A stretch of 27,116 bases of DNA from a virus: the IMG/VR virus record IMGVR_UViG_3300048507_000378, positions 1 to 27,116 of that record; one strand, written 5' to 3'. The position numbers and the translations under genes are program-made. The notes beneath the pieces were generated by a model, which was not told the DNA's origin, ran no database searches, and saw nothing but the letters and a program-made list of their open reading frames with translations. This document shows, one piece after another, positions 14,007 to 21,772 of this stretch (its first letter is position 1; the number at the start of each line of letters is the position of its first letter).

Positions 14007-15323
14007 TTATATTGAATGAATATTTGAGTTGGACATTTCATGTGTCTCTTGAAGCCTCATATAATTCCAATCTATATTTAGTTTACATTTTGTTCCCTTA
14101 CCCTCACCATCTCTAATCTTTAATACTTTTAACCAGTATTCTTGATTAGCTCTCATTAAATCGTCTTGAATAATACCAAGCATTACATCTGCTGTATGTG
14201 AAAGTCCTGCAGATTCTGCGATGTCAGTCATAGTTATGTCCGATGCATTATAGCCTGATCTTGTTATTTGGGTTGCGGTTACGATCAACCAGTCATTACG
14301 AATACCCATAGCACGAAGGTCCTCTGCAATTTGCTTGATCTTCATATATGTATTCTCCGTATTTTGGTTGCGATAATTGGCTAAGATATTAATATAGTCA
14401 ATTACAACTGCGCCCACTTTAATTTGTCTTTCTTCTTCAATTTGATTTACATAAGCTTCAATATCTAGTACTGTAGCTTGTGATGTAGGAAACTGTTTTA
14501 CATATAGGTTACCGGGAGGAGTAAATCCATCGCCGACAGTTTCTAACCTACGTTTAATATGTTCTTTATTTTTAGCCTTCTCTGCATACTCATTAATGTT
14601 AACTGAAAGTAGATTAGAACCAATTCTTTTTACAAATTTATGTGCTGCCATCTCTGCAGTAACGACTACTGTATTAGTTCCCATCTTTACGAAATTGGCT
14701 GCATCATTCGCTAAGTAAATAGACTTACCAATATTTTGTTCACCTGCATAAACGATTAAGTTACCACCTTTGTCATAACCACCACTTAACATATCATCTA
14801 AGAAATTGTAACCTGTACTTACCTTTTCAGTTTCTTTCTGATCGTGAGCTTCCCAATCAAAGAAGTCTAGACCTAGATCTGAATTAAATGTCAGATTATT
14901 TCTATCATTGATAATACCTTTTACTTTGGTTACAATTGATTCTACATTTTCTGGAGTAACCTGTGTAGTTTTAATAAATTCAATTGTATCTGTAAATGAA
15001 GTGTTAAATGTTCTCCATTTAATCCAAGATTCTGCAGTAGATGTTAACCACTCTTCATCATACTTATTTAAGTCTACCTCAAATATAATATTAAGAATAT
15101 TTTCACTAACTCGTTCTTTAGATTTAGGATGGTTTTTTACAAGAAGTTCTAATTGCTCTTTAGAAGGAGTCTCATTGAATTTAGTATAAAACTTATTAGC
15201 TAAAAAGCTTAATGCATCAATTTCTTCTGATGTATAAAAGCCTGATTTAATTGCTTGTAGATATTTAACTTTTTCTAATGAAAGTCTAAAAAATATTTTT
15301 TCAAAATCTTGTCCGAACTGCAT
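14007..15323 (-). CDS. 41: Replicative DNA helicase (gp41, DnaB-like)
   Basis: The 438-residue protein is a RecA-fold hexameric 5'-3' helicase of the DnaB/T4 gp41 type (T4 about 475). An N-terminal helical domain of about 160 residues is followed by the motor: STGYNFLDDMLSGGYDKG, Walker A GEQNIGKS (194-201), VVVTAEMAAHKFVKR (H1a-like), Walker B AVVIDYINIL (Asp309) and VTATQITRSGY, which carries the sensor/H3 glutamine. It unwinds the phage fork and would pair with a primase (gene 61) that is not in this window. It follows uvsX and a small ORF, grouping recombination and replication genes. Confidence 0.9.
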   Translation of the reverse strand: MQFGQDFEKIFFRLSLEKVKYLQAIKSGFYTSEEIDALSFLANKFYTKFNETPSKEQLELLVKNHPKSKERVSENILNIIFEVDLNKYDEEWLTSTAESWIKWRTFNTSFTDTIEFIKTTQVTPENVESIVTKVKGIINDRNNLTFNSDLGLDFFDWEAHDQKETEKVSTGYNFLDDMLSGGYDKGGNLIVYAGEQNIGKSIYLANDAANFVKMGTNTVVVTAEMAAHKFVKRIGSNLLSVNINEYAEKAKNKEHIKRRLETVGDGFTPPGNLYVKQFPTSQATVLDIEAYVNQIEEERQIKVGAVVIDYINILANYRNQNTENTYMKIKQIAEDLRAMGIRNDWLIVTATQITRSGYNASDITMTDIAESAGLSHTADVMLGIIQDDLMRANQEYWLKVLKIRDGEGKGTKCKLNIDWNYMRLQETHEMSNSNIHSI

Positions 15324-15331
15324 ATTATTTT

Positions 15332-15631
15332 TTATTCAAATGGATTAACTATTATTTTAAAAGCCTCTTTACCGGGCTCTTCATTTGTTTGTTCGCATAA
15401 ACCCATAGTAACTAATTCCTTTGCAGACTCTAAAATCTTTGTATGATCTGAATCTGGGAATCTATAAGTTTTTAATGCATGGTAGGTAAAGCTACCTTTA
15501 TATCTGTCAGGATTTCTATTACATAGTTTTACTTCAGCTTGTAAAACATCTAGAGCGGTTGGATAATCTGGTAAATCTTTTTCTATCCCTAGGATATACT
15601 TGATTGGCAGTTTATCTTTATTCAGTTTCAC
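15332..15631 (-). CDS. Unrecognised 99-residue protein between uvsX and 41, GTG start
   Basis: The frame starts with GTG at 15629-15631 inside the end of uvsX (14-base overlap) and stops 8 bases before the helicase start. No upstream ATG is available, and the first internal Met is at residue 76, so GTG or translational coupling is likely. The product is mixed alpha/beta with alternating charged segments; its second half (ILESAKELVTMGLCEQ...EAFKIIVNPFE) could be a winged-helix-like end, but I cannot show this. No catalytic motif. The context suggests a helicase- or recombination-associated small protein. Confidence 0.65.
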   Translation of the reverse strand: MKLNKDKLPIKYILGIEKDLPDYPTALDVLQAEVKLCNRNPDRYKGSFTYHALKTYRFPDSDHTKILESAKELVTMGLCEQTNEEPGKEAFKIIVNPFE

Positions 15632-16730
15632 CTAGCTCTATTAATTCGTCAATATCAAGTTCTCTATGTTCTGTACTGTAATTGAAGAGTGGCTGAATTT
15701 TCTTTTCAATTTTCTGTAAGATTTCTTGAGTAAAAACTTTATCTGTAAAAAATTCAGAATTGGGTACTGCTTCATCTAGATGTTTACAAATCCAACCCCT
15801 TGCGGTAGCCTTAGGAGTTTTAACTCCCTTTTCAATACTACCCTTTGCAATACCGATTTCTTCCCAATCAATATATTGTTCTAGTCCAACAAATCTATTC
15901 ATACCTTCTGTAAAGTGTAAATGAAATTTAATTGGATGTGGTTTTGCAAATCTGTTTTTATTTGGTTTAGCTGTTACAATAATACCAGTCTTTTCACCAC
16001 CTTCTTTTAACTGAGCTTTACCTAAGAATAAAACTATTGAAGCTGCATATTCTGGTCCAGTACCACCACCTGCTACAGTCTGGGAAATAAATGACTGTGT
16101 TTGATATGTATGGTTAGTAAACAAGAATGGGATCTTAAGATCCGCAAGTGGTGTCATAATAATTCTAAAGATAGATTTAAGAACTTTCGATCTAGTCATA
16201 TCTGATTTCTCAGAACCTGACTTAGCGTCTTCAATCTCTTTCATTGTTGCTAAGTTACCAGCAGAATCTAAGATAATCATAATCTTAGGTACTTCACCAC
16301 CAGCTCTTTTTACCTCTTGCATTTTTGAAGTAATAGATGTTACAGAAGTTCTAAACTCTTGTACAGTATTACATGGTTGGTAATTGACTTTAGTAGTATC
16401 AATACCAAACTTCTTCATTAGTTCTCTATCAACTGCTGCTTCTGAATCATAAAAAATAACACTATATCCCATATCAATTGCTCTTGCAATAGAGTTTAGA
16501 ATCAAATAAGTTTTACCAGTTCCTGAAGGACCTGCAATTGAACAAGATCTATTATTAGGCCAACCTCTAAAAAGTGAACCACTGACACATGCGTTTAAGT
16601 GATAGTTACCAGTGTCAATCCATTCTGTAACCTCACTAAAATTAGAATGTTCCATAACGGAACCTAGCGGATTAAGGTCCGCTAATTCTTTATTAATGTC
16701 ATCAAAACTAAATGTTTTCTTTTTTGCCAT
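15618..16730 (-). CDS. uvsX: UvsX recombinase (RecA-like)
   Basis: The 370-residue protein is close to T4 UvsX (about 391). Motifs include Walker A GPSGTGKT (67-74), the catalytic Glu in VIFYDSEAAVD (Glu97), Walker B KIMIILDS (Asp155), and the DNA-binding loop region FLFTNHTYQTQSF...GGGTGPEYAA. It forms filaments on single-stranded DNA and drives strand invasion for recombination-dependent replication, working with the gp46/47 nuclease encoded downstream. The ATG is preceded by an A-rich leader and a GAAAC-N17-TATAAC promoter ending about 20 bases upstream, so it probably starts a transcription unit that continues through 41, 47 and 46. Confidence 0.92.
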   Translation of the reverse strand: MAKKKTFSFDDINKELADLNPLGSVMEHSNFSEVTEWIDTGNYHLNACVSGSLFRGWPNNRSCSIAGPSGTGKTYLILNSIARAIDMGYSVIFYDSEAAVDRELMKKFGIDTTKVNYQPCNTVQEFRTSVTSITSKMQEVKRAGGEVPKIMIILDSAGNLATMKEIEDAKSGSEKSDMTRSKVLKSIFRIIMTPLADLKIPFLFTNHTYQTQSFISQTVAGGGTGPEYAASIVLFLGKAQLKEGGEKTGIIVTAKPNKNRFAKPHPIKFHLHFTEGMNRFVGLEQYIDWEEIGIAKGSIEKGVKTPKATARGWICKHLDEAVPNSEFFTDKVFTQEILQKIEKKIQPLFNYSTEHRELDIDELIELGETE

Positions 16731-16749
16731 TTTATTATTTTTATTTATT

Positions 16750-16777
16750 GTTATATGGTAGTATTTGATATAGTTTC
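16750..16777 (-). promoter_or_regulatory. GAAAC-N17-TATAAC promoter for uvsX
   Basis: On the minus strand GAAAC (16773-16777) and TATAAC (16750-16755) are 17 bases apart, with CTA after the first box as in the gene 45 copy. It fills the 47-base gap before uvsX. Confidence 0.65.
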
Positions 16778-16987
16778 CTATACCTTATCTAGTACGTTAT
16801 CGTCTCCAAACTCTTCTTTCTCTTTAGCCCTAAGTTCGTTAAGCTCTTTTGTAAGCTCTTTAGCTCTATCAGAAAGACTGTCGATATTTACTTGAATATC
16901 TGCTAAACCATGTAAAATTCTTTGATATTCTAGAATATACTTTTGTTGATTTTTTGGTAAATCCTCTATATTAATTCCTTCTGCCAT
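16778..16987 (-). CDS. Small coiled-coil protein, 69 residues
   Basis: The product is almost entirely charged and helical, with heptad-like spacing through ILHGLADIQVNIDSLSDRAKEL and a Lys/Glu-rich tail ending VLDKV. I do not recognise it. Its ATG overlaps the stop of the preceding small gene by one base, so it is co-translated. It stops directly at the uvsX promoter. It may be a small subunit or adaptor of the replication machinery, but this is only suggested by position. Confidence 0.7.
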   Translation of the reverse strand: MAEGINIEDLPKNQQKYILEYQRILHGLADIQVNIDSLSDRAKELTKELNELRAKEKEEFGDDNVLDKV

Positions 16988-17166
16988 TAATCGTATCCTA
17001 ATATTGCATCGTCCCTAGTACCTTCATCATTGAAAATATCTAGTTGATTTGGGTTTTCTACTTCTTTTAATTTTTTAACTTCCCAATAGGCTCTTCTAAC
17101 TGCCTCTCCTAATTGCATATCGTTTGGGAATTTTTCTACTAGTTGGTTAATTTGTTCTATTGTCAT
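16987..17166 (-). CDS. Small protein with clamp-binding-like QLDIF motif
   Basis: I choose the ATG at 17164-17166 (59 residues, starting MTIEQINQLV) over an in-frame ATG 24 bases upstream, which lies inside the polymerase gene. The chosen start is 4 bases after the polymerase stop and has the AT-rich leader TTATTTTAAAATT. The protein is helical with a short acidic tail. PNQLDIFND in the last third resembles bacterial sliding-clamp-binding motifs of the Gln-Leu-(Ser/Asp)-Leu-Phe type. Given its place next to polymerase and clamp genes, contact with the clamp is possible but unproven. No named family recognised. Confidence 0.65.
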   Translation of the reverse strand: MTIEQINQLVEKFPNDMQLGEAVRRAYWEVKKLKEVENPNQLDIFNDEGTRDDAILGYD

Positions 17167-17170
17167 AATT

Positions 17171-18379
17171 TTAAAATAATGCTGATGCATAAATCAGGTT
17201 AGTGTCTAATGTCTGTAATTTAATAGCTTTTAATACTCTATTAAGTGGGTCAATCATACACTTTTCAAATTGTGTATCATAGTCTACTTTAGGTGCGATC
17301 TCATAAGGATGTTCACCTGGTAAATAAGCAAATACTTCAGAGATTGGAGTTTTACAATTGTAGATCTTAAGCTTCTCACCGTTACCAATCAATTTATATT
17401 TGTTTTTATATTTAGAATTGTTATTCAAGTTATAGTTATAGTAACCTGCTGCCTTTACATTAGCTGGACATTTTAGTCCTACTTGAAATTCAATTTGGTC
17501 ATCTACAATATACTTTTCAATATTATTAGTTCTTCTATTAAATGAGATGTCGTCAATATTTGCTAATGCAAATTCTTTTTTAGTCTCTTTCATAAAGCTA
17601 ACTAATTGTTGTAGCTCTTCAGCGCCAGGTGTTTTCTGTGATCTGAATAAAATTCTAAGTGCTTCTACTAATTTCTCTCTTGCAAACTTTGGCGTAGAAG
17701 ATTGAATAGTATCGAAGCCGATTGTTTTTACTTTCTTAAGTGATGGATGTCTATCAGTAGTTTCTAATTTATCATCCCATGCTATATTTTGAATATACTT
17801 TTTCTTTGACATCCAAATACCATTATAGGCAAGAGATTCTAGTTCAAAGAATAAGAAGTTATCAGTATTAGATACATCAGCATATTTTTGCATACATTTA
17901 GTAATATAGTCTTGAAGTCTAAATGCATAGAAAGCTAGGATAAATTCATCAATAGGTAAAACATTATCTTCATCTTCCCAGATAATAGATTCATAAAGGT
18001 CTTGAAACTGAACGTAACATGAATCTGTGTCAATATAAATTACTGCAGGTTTTTCAATTTTACCCTTTACTTTAATATTGAATTGTTCGTGTACTTTAGT
18101 ATCTTTATGCCAAAAATCATTAACGTATTTGTTAAGGATGGTTTCGGAATAAAGAATAGCATCTTTACCTTGTTTAGTAATGGACTCTGCAATATCAATA
18201 TTAAAAAAGTGAAACCACTTATTACCGAATGCACCATAAATAGAGTTAAGAGTAAGTTTTACAGCTTGTTCATAAGCAGTATACTTAGCGGAGAGTTGCT
18301 TGTAATGTTTTACAAGCACTTCCGCATCTTCTTTACTTAGTTGATCGGTTGGTTTATTTTCTAATGCAGTAACATCCAT
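17171..18379 (-). CDS. 43: DNA polymerase gp43, C-terminal half (motifs B and C)
   Basis: The 402-residue protein starts within the fingers of a family B polymerase. Motif B KLTLNSIYGAFGN is at residues 41-53, motif C IYIDTDS (Asp117, Asp119) follows, then the palm and thumb. It ends in IYASALF, a plausible clamp-binding tail like the C-terminus of T4 gp43. It lacks the exonuclease domain and motif A, which are encoded at 22935-24347; the two parts together total 872 residues, near T4 gp43 (about 898). The gene has its own ATG 3 bases after the gp45 stop, so clamp and polymerase half are co-expressed. Residues before motif B show no intein C-terminal signature, so the halves probably assemble without splicing. 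Confidence 0.93.
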   Translation of the reverse strand: MDVTALENKPTDQLSKEDAEVLVKHYKQLSAKYTAYEQAVKLTLNSIYGAFGNKWFHFFNIDIAESITKQGKDAILYSETILNKYVNDFWHKDTKVHEQFNIKVKGKIEKPAVIYIDTDSCYVQFQDLYESIIWEDEDNVLPIDEFILAFYAFRLQDYITKCMQKYADVSNTDNFLFFELESLAYNGIWMSKKKYIQNIAWDDKLETTDRHPSLKKVKTIGFDTIQSSTPKFAREKLVEALRILFRSQKTPGAEELQQLVSFMKETKKEFALANIDDISFNRRTNNIEKYIVDDQIEFQVGLKCPANVKAAGYYNYNLNNNSKYKNKYKLIGNGEKLKIYNCKTPISEVFAYLPGEHPYEIAPKVDYDTQFEKCMIDPLNRVLKAIKLQTLDTNLIYASALF

Positions 18380-18382
18380 TTA

Positions 18383-19126
18383 TTACGCAGTTTGACAAGT
18401 TGATACTGTAAGTAATGTACTAGATTCTGTAGATTCAAATACGATTTTAGAATCTGAAATATGCACTGTTTGCTCTTCTTTATCTAAAAGGTTTAAGTAT
18501 TTCTTGTAAACTGTTACTGCTCCAGATCCATTTGATTCTGGATTAATTGTAGCGTTAAATGATTTCCCACTTACTGCAACTCCTGTGCCATTAGCTTTTA
18601 CGCTGAAAGTCTCATCTTTATCTAAGCCAAATAGATTTTTAACTTTATTAATAGTATGCGTATCCATTGTAAAACTAAATTTAGTATCGTCAGTTGCGAA
18701 AATAGCTGCTTGTTGATCCGGTGTTAGGTCTTTAAATCCTAATGAAGGCTCTGAACAAGATAGAGTAATTTCTAACTCATCATTAAAGATTCTAAGTGTA
18801 GATGCAACGAACTCATTTTCGTTTTCTAAGAACTCAATTTCACCTTTGATAGCATCATGCTCAAAGTGTTTAATTGCATCAATTACTTTAGCTCCTTCAA
18901 AGAAAGCTACTTTCATTTCCTTATCAGTATCTGGAAATTCACTGATTTGGAAGATTTTATCACATGGAATATTATGTGATTTTACTGCGTCTCTCTGTGG
19001 TAGATAAACTGCAGAATGTATTTGTCCATCTTTAATTTTCATATAGACAAATGAGTCAATAAGCTTTACACGGTTAATAAACCCTGTTAGCTCGTGCTGG
19101 TCAATTCGATCAATTTGTAATTTCAT
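18383..19126 (-). CDS. 45: Sliding clamp (gp45-like)
   Basis: At 247 residues the protein matches the size of T4 gp45 (about 228), the trimeric processivity clamp that also activates late transcription with gp55 and gp33. Two tandem domains of alternating strands and short helices can be seen, with LTPDQQAAIFATDDTKFSFTMDTHTINKVKNLFGL at the domain junction and a C-terminal segment rich in strands. Sequence identity with T4 is low, so the call leans on length, the two-domain layout and its place directly before the polymerase half (T4 order is 45-44-62-regA-43). The clamp-loader genes 44 and 62 are not in this window. A strong promoter-like element lies upstream. Confidence 0.75.
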   Translation of the reverse strand: MKLQIDRIDQHELTGFINRVKLIDSFVYMKIKDGQIHSAVYLPQRDAVKSHNIPCDKIFQISEFPDTDKEMKVAFFEGAKVIDAIKHFEHDAIKGEIEFLENENEFVASTLRIFNDELEITLSCSEPSLGFKDLTPDQQAAIFATDDTKFSFTMDTHTINKVKNLFGLDKDETFSVKANGTGVAVSGKSFNATINPESNGSGAVTVYKKYLNLLDKEEQTVHISDSKIVFESTESSTLLTVSTCQTA

Positions 19127-19149
19127 CTAAGTATATTTTTTGTTTGATA

Positions 19150-19177
19150 ATTATATAGTAAAGTACTAGTTAGTTTC
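19150..19177 (-). promoter_or_regulatory. TTGAAAC-N17-TATAAT promoter for gene 45
   Basis: On the minus strand GAAAC (19173-19177), preceded by TT, and TATAAT (19150-19155) are 17 bases apart. It lies between the terminator of the outer-membrane protein gene and gene 45, whose ATG is about 23 bases below the -10 box. This is the best copy of the family. Confidence 0.7.
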
Positions 19178-19180
19178 AAT

Positions 19181-19211
19181 AAAAAACCCAGGGATCCTAG
19201 AAACCCTGGGT
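19181..19211 (-). terminator. Terminator after outer-membrane protein gene
   Basis: On the minus strand ACCCAGGG pairs with CCCTGGGT around a 10-base loop and is followed by a T tract. It starts 24 bases after the stop at 19235. Confidence 0.92.
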
Positions 19212-19234
19212 ATTTCAAACCAAATCTGATTAGC

Positions 19235-19651
19235 TTAGAATTTTAAGCCAAATCCGATTTGAAGGTTAGTAGTTTCAGCTCCTAAATCGTAAACGATTTT
19301 TGGATCTACAAACATTGCCCCTTTATGGAACTCAAACATTTTACCTACACCTAATTGAGCTTGATCGAAATCAAAGTCGTTTAGTGCAACATAGCCAAAA
19401 AAGCCTTTATGGAAATATCTTCCTTCTAGACCTAAGACCATGTCTTCTGTTGAGTCTGCTTGTGTTAAATTCATTCCAACCATATAGTTGTCAGAAAAAG
19501 CATAGCCAATTGTTGGCTGGATTGATAACTCAGTCCAAGCCGTGTTAGTAATATCGCCAGTACCTACGTACCAGTCACCTTTTGCATTTTGTGCATTTAC
19601 ACTTAAAGTTGTTAAAACTGCAAGCGTCATTGTTAAAATAAAATTTTTCAT
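19235..19651 (-). CDS. Small outer-membrane beta-barrel protein with signal peptide
   Basis: The 138-residue precursor starts MKNFILTMTLAVLTTLSVNA, a typical signal peptide, with likely cleavage before Gln21 as is common in Bacteroidota (NAQ). The mature part of about 118 residues alternates polar and hydrophobic/aromatic residues in strands (YVGTGDI, WTELSIQPTIGYAF, YMVGMNL, MVLGLEGRYF, GFFGYVAL, AQLGVGKMFEF, NLQIGFGLKF) and ends in Phe, the usual barrel-assembly signal. Eight short strands would fit the OmpX/OmpW-like small-barrel size. It has its own terminator and sits between RNR and clamp genes, so it is an accessory gene. It would act at the host outer membrane; receptor masking or superinfection exclusion is a guess. 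Lambda lom is a known phage-borne OmpX-like example. Confidence 0.82.
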   Translation of the reverse strand: MKNFILTMTLAVLTTLSVNAQNAKGDWYVGTGDITNTAWTELSIQPTIGYAFSDNYMVGMNLTQADSTEDMVLGLEGRYFHKGFFGYVALNDFDFDQAQLGVGKMFEFHKGAMFVDPKIVYDLGAETTNLQIGFGLKF

Positions 19652-19687
19652 TTGTTAATTAATTTGGTTTATTGATTATTTGAAATA

Positions 19688-19780
19688 CTAGTCTACTCTA
19701 GGAATTGATGAGCTAGTATTAGCCGCCGAGTCGGAATCGGAGGTTTGCTTTAATATTTTTGTTAACGATTTATCGTTCAT
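19688..19780 (-). CDS. Possible 30-codon leader ORF before outer-membrane gene
   Basis: An ATG at 19778-19780 opens a 30-codon frame ending in TAG, with product MNDKSLTKILKQTSDSDSAA followed by NTSSSIPRVD. It has an A-rich leader and lies 17 bases below a TATAAATA element. The base composition of its second half is more GC-rich than surrounding DNA. It could be a leader peptide or the remnant of a gene, or simply chance. No homology recognised. Confidence 0.3.
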   Translation of the reverse strand: MNDKSLTKILKQTSDSDSAANTSSSIPRVD

Positions 19781-19799
19781 TTCTTTATTAATGTGCTTA

Positions 19800-19827
19800 T
19801 TTATACAGGGGTTCTGTGTTTTGTTCC
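19800..19827 (-). promoter_or_regulatory. GGAAC-N17-TATAAA promoter for outer-membrane protein unit
   Basis: On the minus strand GGAAC (19823-19827), preceded by TT, is 17 bases from TATAAA (19800-19805), which extends to TATAAATA (19798-19805). It lies between the nrdA terminator and the small ORF, so it should drive the outer-membrane protein gene. It combines the spacing of the GAAAC family with a T4-late-like -10. Confidence 0.5.
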
Positions 19828-19846
19828 AAAAAAAGTTAATAAACTT

Positions 19847-19887
19847 GTAAAAAAGATGAAGCCAGGTAGTAGCGAACTCCTGGCTTC
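19847..19887 (-). terminator. Terminator after nrdA
   Basis: On the minus strand GAAGCCAGG pairs with CCTGGCTTC around a 12-base loop, followed by ATCTTTTTT. It is 51 bases past the nrdA stop. Confidence 0.9.
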
Positions 19888-19890
19888 GTT

Positions 19891-19906
19891 CCGAGAACTA
19901 TCTCGG
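19891..19906 (-). other. Second hairpin just upstream of nrdA terminator
   Basis: CCGAGA and TCTCGG form a perfect 6-bp stem with a 4-base loop, 4 bases from the terminator stem. The pair makes a stacked double hairpin at the nrdA 3' end. It has no U tract of its own and may stabilise the RNA. Confidence 0.6.
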
Positions 19907-19937
19907 TCCTAAGAAGTGGACTTAACCACAACTAATA

Positions 19938-21764
19938 TTATCCGTCACATGCAACACAATCTGGATCAGTGGCTGCTTTCGCAATATCACCTCTTAACAC
20001 AGATTCTGTTCTCATATAATAAAGTGTTTTAACTCCCTCTTTAAAAGCTTCTAAGTGTACTTTATTAATAAACTTAGTATCTGCTTCTGTTGGGAACGCT
20101 AGGTTTAAACTTACAGCCTGATCAACATATTGTTGTCTAACACCTGCTTGTTTAACTAGGTCTAATTGGTTTATCTCTTTAAAAGTTTTAAATATATCTT
20201 TTGCTGGAATCCATTTATCTTGCTCTAACTCTGGAAGTGCCTCAAATTTCTTTTTAGAAATTAAATTATCCTTTACAGTAATATTAGTAGCCACTTGTAC
20301 ATAATGGTCATCTAAGAAATCTAGACCCTGTACCGAACCTCCGTCTTCTAGAATTTTATTCCATGTTGGTTTTGTATCTCTATTAATTGCAGCTAAAAAG
20401 CCTTCTAATACTGGATTCTTTCTAATAAATGTACCCTTTGCTGTTTGTTCTGTGAACACGTTAGCAGCCCAAGGCTCAATGCCTGCAGATACATTACCTG
20501 CTAGTTTTGAGTTGCTTACAGTAGGTGCAATGGCTCTTAGGTGAGTATTTCTCATACCAGTTCCTTTACACCATAGTGGTTCGCCATATTCCAATGCCAT
20601 ATCTCTTGAAGCCTTTTCACTTTCGGTCTTTAACTGCGAAAAAATCTTACGAGTCTCAAATTGAGCTGGTAAACCTTCAAATGGAATACCTCTTTCTTGT
20701 AAATAAGTATGCCACCCAAGAACTCCAAGTCCTAGTGCTCTACCTTTTTCTGCAGATCTTACAGAATTCTCAAAACCTCTCATGAATTTTGCCTTCTGAA
20801 TAAATTCATCTAACACTCCATCTAGGAACCAAGTTGCAGTATAAACTAGATCGGTATTCTTCCACTCATCATATTTTGCTAAGTTAACAGAAGATAGACA
20901 ACATACAAAAGAGTGAGACTCATCTGTATGTAGGGTTATCTCAGAGCAAATATTAGTCATATAAACTTTAAGGCCGTTCTGCTTGTATGCCTCTGGATTT
21001 GCTCTATTGATATTGCCCTTAAACATTACATAAGGCTCTCCTGTTGCTTTTCTCTTTCTTAAAACACCAATCCACCTCTTACGCGCTTCAGGGTCTCCCA
21101 TTTGCACTTTCTGCATAAAACCATCTGGTACTACAACACATTGGTGCATATTAAGAGATTGTCTATTAACATCGCCTTTAGGCTCTCTAATTTCCAACCA
21201 TTCCCAGAAGTCACCGTGTTCAATATCAATATTAACTGATGCTGCTCCTCTACGAACAGAACCTTGATTAGTTGCCAGTATTGTTGAGTCGTATATTTTA
21301 CAAAACGGTACGACACCATCACTTGTTCCATTACCTGCTATATTACTTCCAGCGGGTCTAATTTGATTTACTCCAATGCCAACTCCACCGCCATGTTTTG
21401 CGAGTAACATCATCTCCAGATTTTTAGAACCAATGTCATGGATAGAATCCGCAACATCAATACCGAAACAAGAAATAGGAAGACCTCTTTCTAATCCTGT
21501 ATTAGATAAAACTGGAGAGGCTAGGTTTAACCAGCCTTTCCATATATAATCAAAAAATTTGCTTGCCATTTCAGGTTTACCTAAACGTCTTGCTACTGTA
21601 GTCGAAACTCTCCAATATGCGTCTTTTGGTTTTTCACCATTAAATAAGTAACCTGCTGATATTGTTTTAATATAAACCTCAGTATTTGCCCATTCTGGAA
21701 AATCAACTCCTAATTTCCAGCCTAAGTATTCTGCGTGGTTTACTGTTTTATTATTGTCTTTCAT
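19938..21764 (-). CDS. nrdA: Class I ribonucleotide reductase large subunit (NrdA), no ATP cone
   Basis: The 608-residue protein reduces ribonucleotides to deoxyribonucleotides for phage DNA synthesis. Catalytic residues are intact: redox Cys99 (LPISCFG), Asn271-Cys273-Glu275 (NICSE), the partner Cys at 288/289 (FVCCLSS), the radical-transfer pair Tyr582-Tyr583 (TLYYMRT), and a C-terminal Cys603-x-x-Cys606 for re-reduction. It is much shorter than T4 or E. coli NrdA (about 750 residues): the N-terminal ATP-cone domain that lets dATP switch the enzyme off is absent, since the catalytic barrel begins within the first 90 residues. The ATG is 8 bases after nrdB, so both subunits are made from one message. 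A terminator with a double hairpin follows. Confidence 0.94.
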   Translation of the reverse strand: MKDNNKTVNHAEYLGWKLGVDFPEWANTEVYIKTISAGYLFNGEKPKDAYWRVSTTVARRLGKPEMASKFFDYIWKGWLNLASPVLSNTGLERGLPISCFGIDVADSIHDIGSKNLEMMLLAKHGGGVGIGVNQIRPAGSNIAGNGTSDGVVPFCKIYDSTILATNQGSVRRGAASVNIDIEHGDFWEWLEIREPKGDVNRQSLNMHQCVVVPDGFMQKVQMGDPEARKRWIGVLRKRKATGEPYVMFKGNINRANPEAYKQNGLKVYMTNICSEITLHTDESHSFVCCLSSVNLAKYDEWKNTDLVYTATWFLDGVLDEFIQKAKFMRGFENSVRSAEKGRALGLGVLGWHTYLQERGIPFEGLPAQFETRKIFSQLKTESEKASRDMALEYGEPLWCKGTGMRNTHLRAIAPTVSNSKLAGNVSAGIEPWAANVFTEQTAKGTFIRKNPVLEGFLAAINRDTKPTWNKILEDGGSVQGLDFLDDHYVQVATNITVKDNLISKKKFEALPELEQDKWIPAKDIFKTFKEINQLDLVKQAGVRQQYVDQAVSLNLAFPTEADTKFINKVHLEAFKEGVKTLYYMRTESVLRGDIAKAATDPDCVACDG

Positions 21765-21772
21765 ATTAATAT

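Noticed and set aside
16987-17190. Longer form (67 codons) of the small gene after the polymerase C-half
   Set aside because: The first ATG lies inside the polymerase gene and lacks an AT-rich leader; the next in-frame ATG, 4 bases after the polymerase stop, fits the local pattern.
19858-19906. tRNA-like element after nrdA
   Set aside because: Only two simple stems are present; there is no T-arm consensus, acceptor stem or anticodon arm, and the terminator function explains the larger stem.
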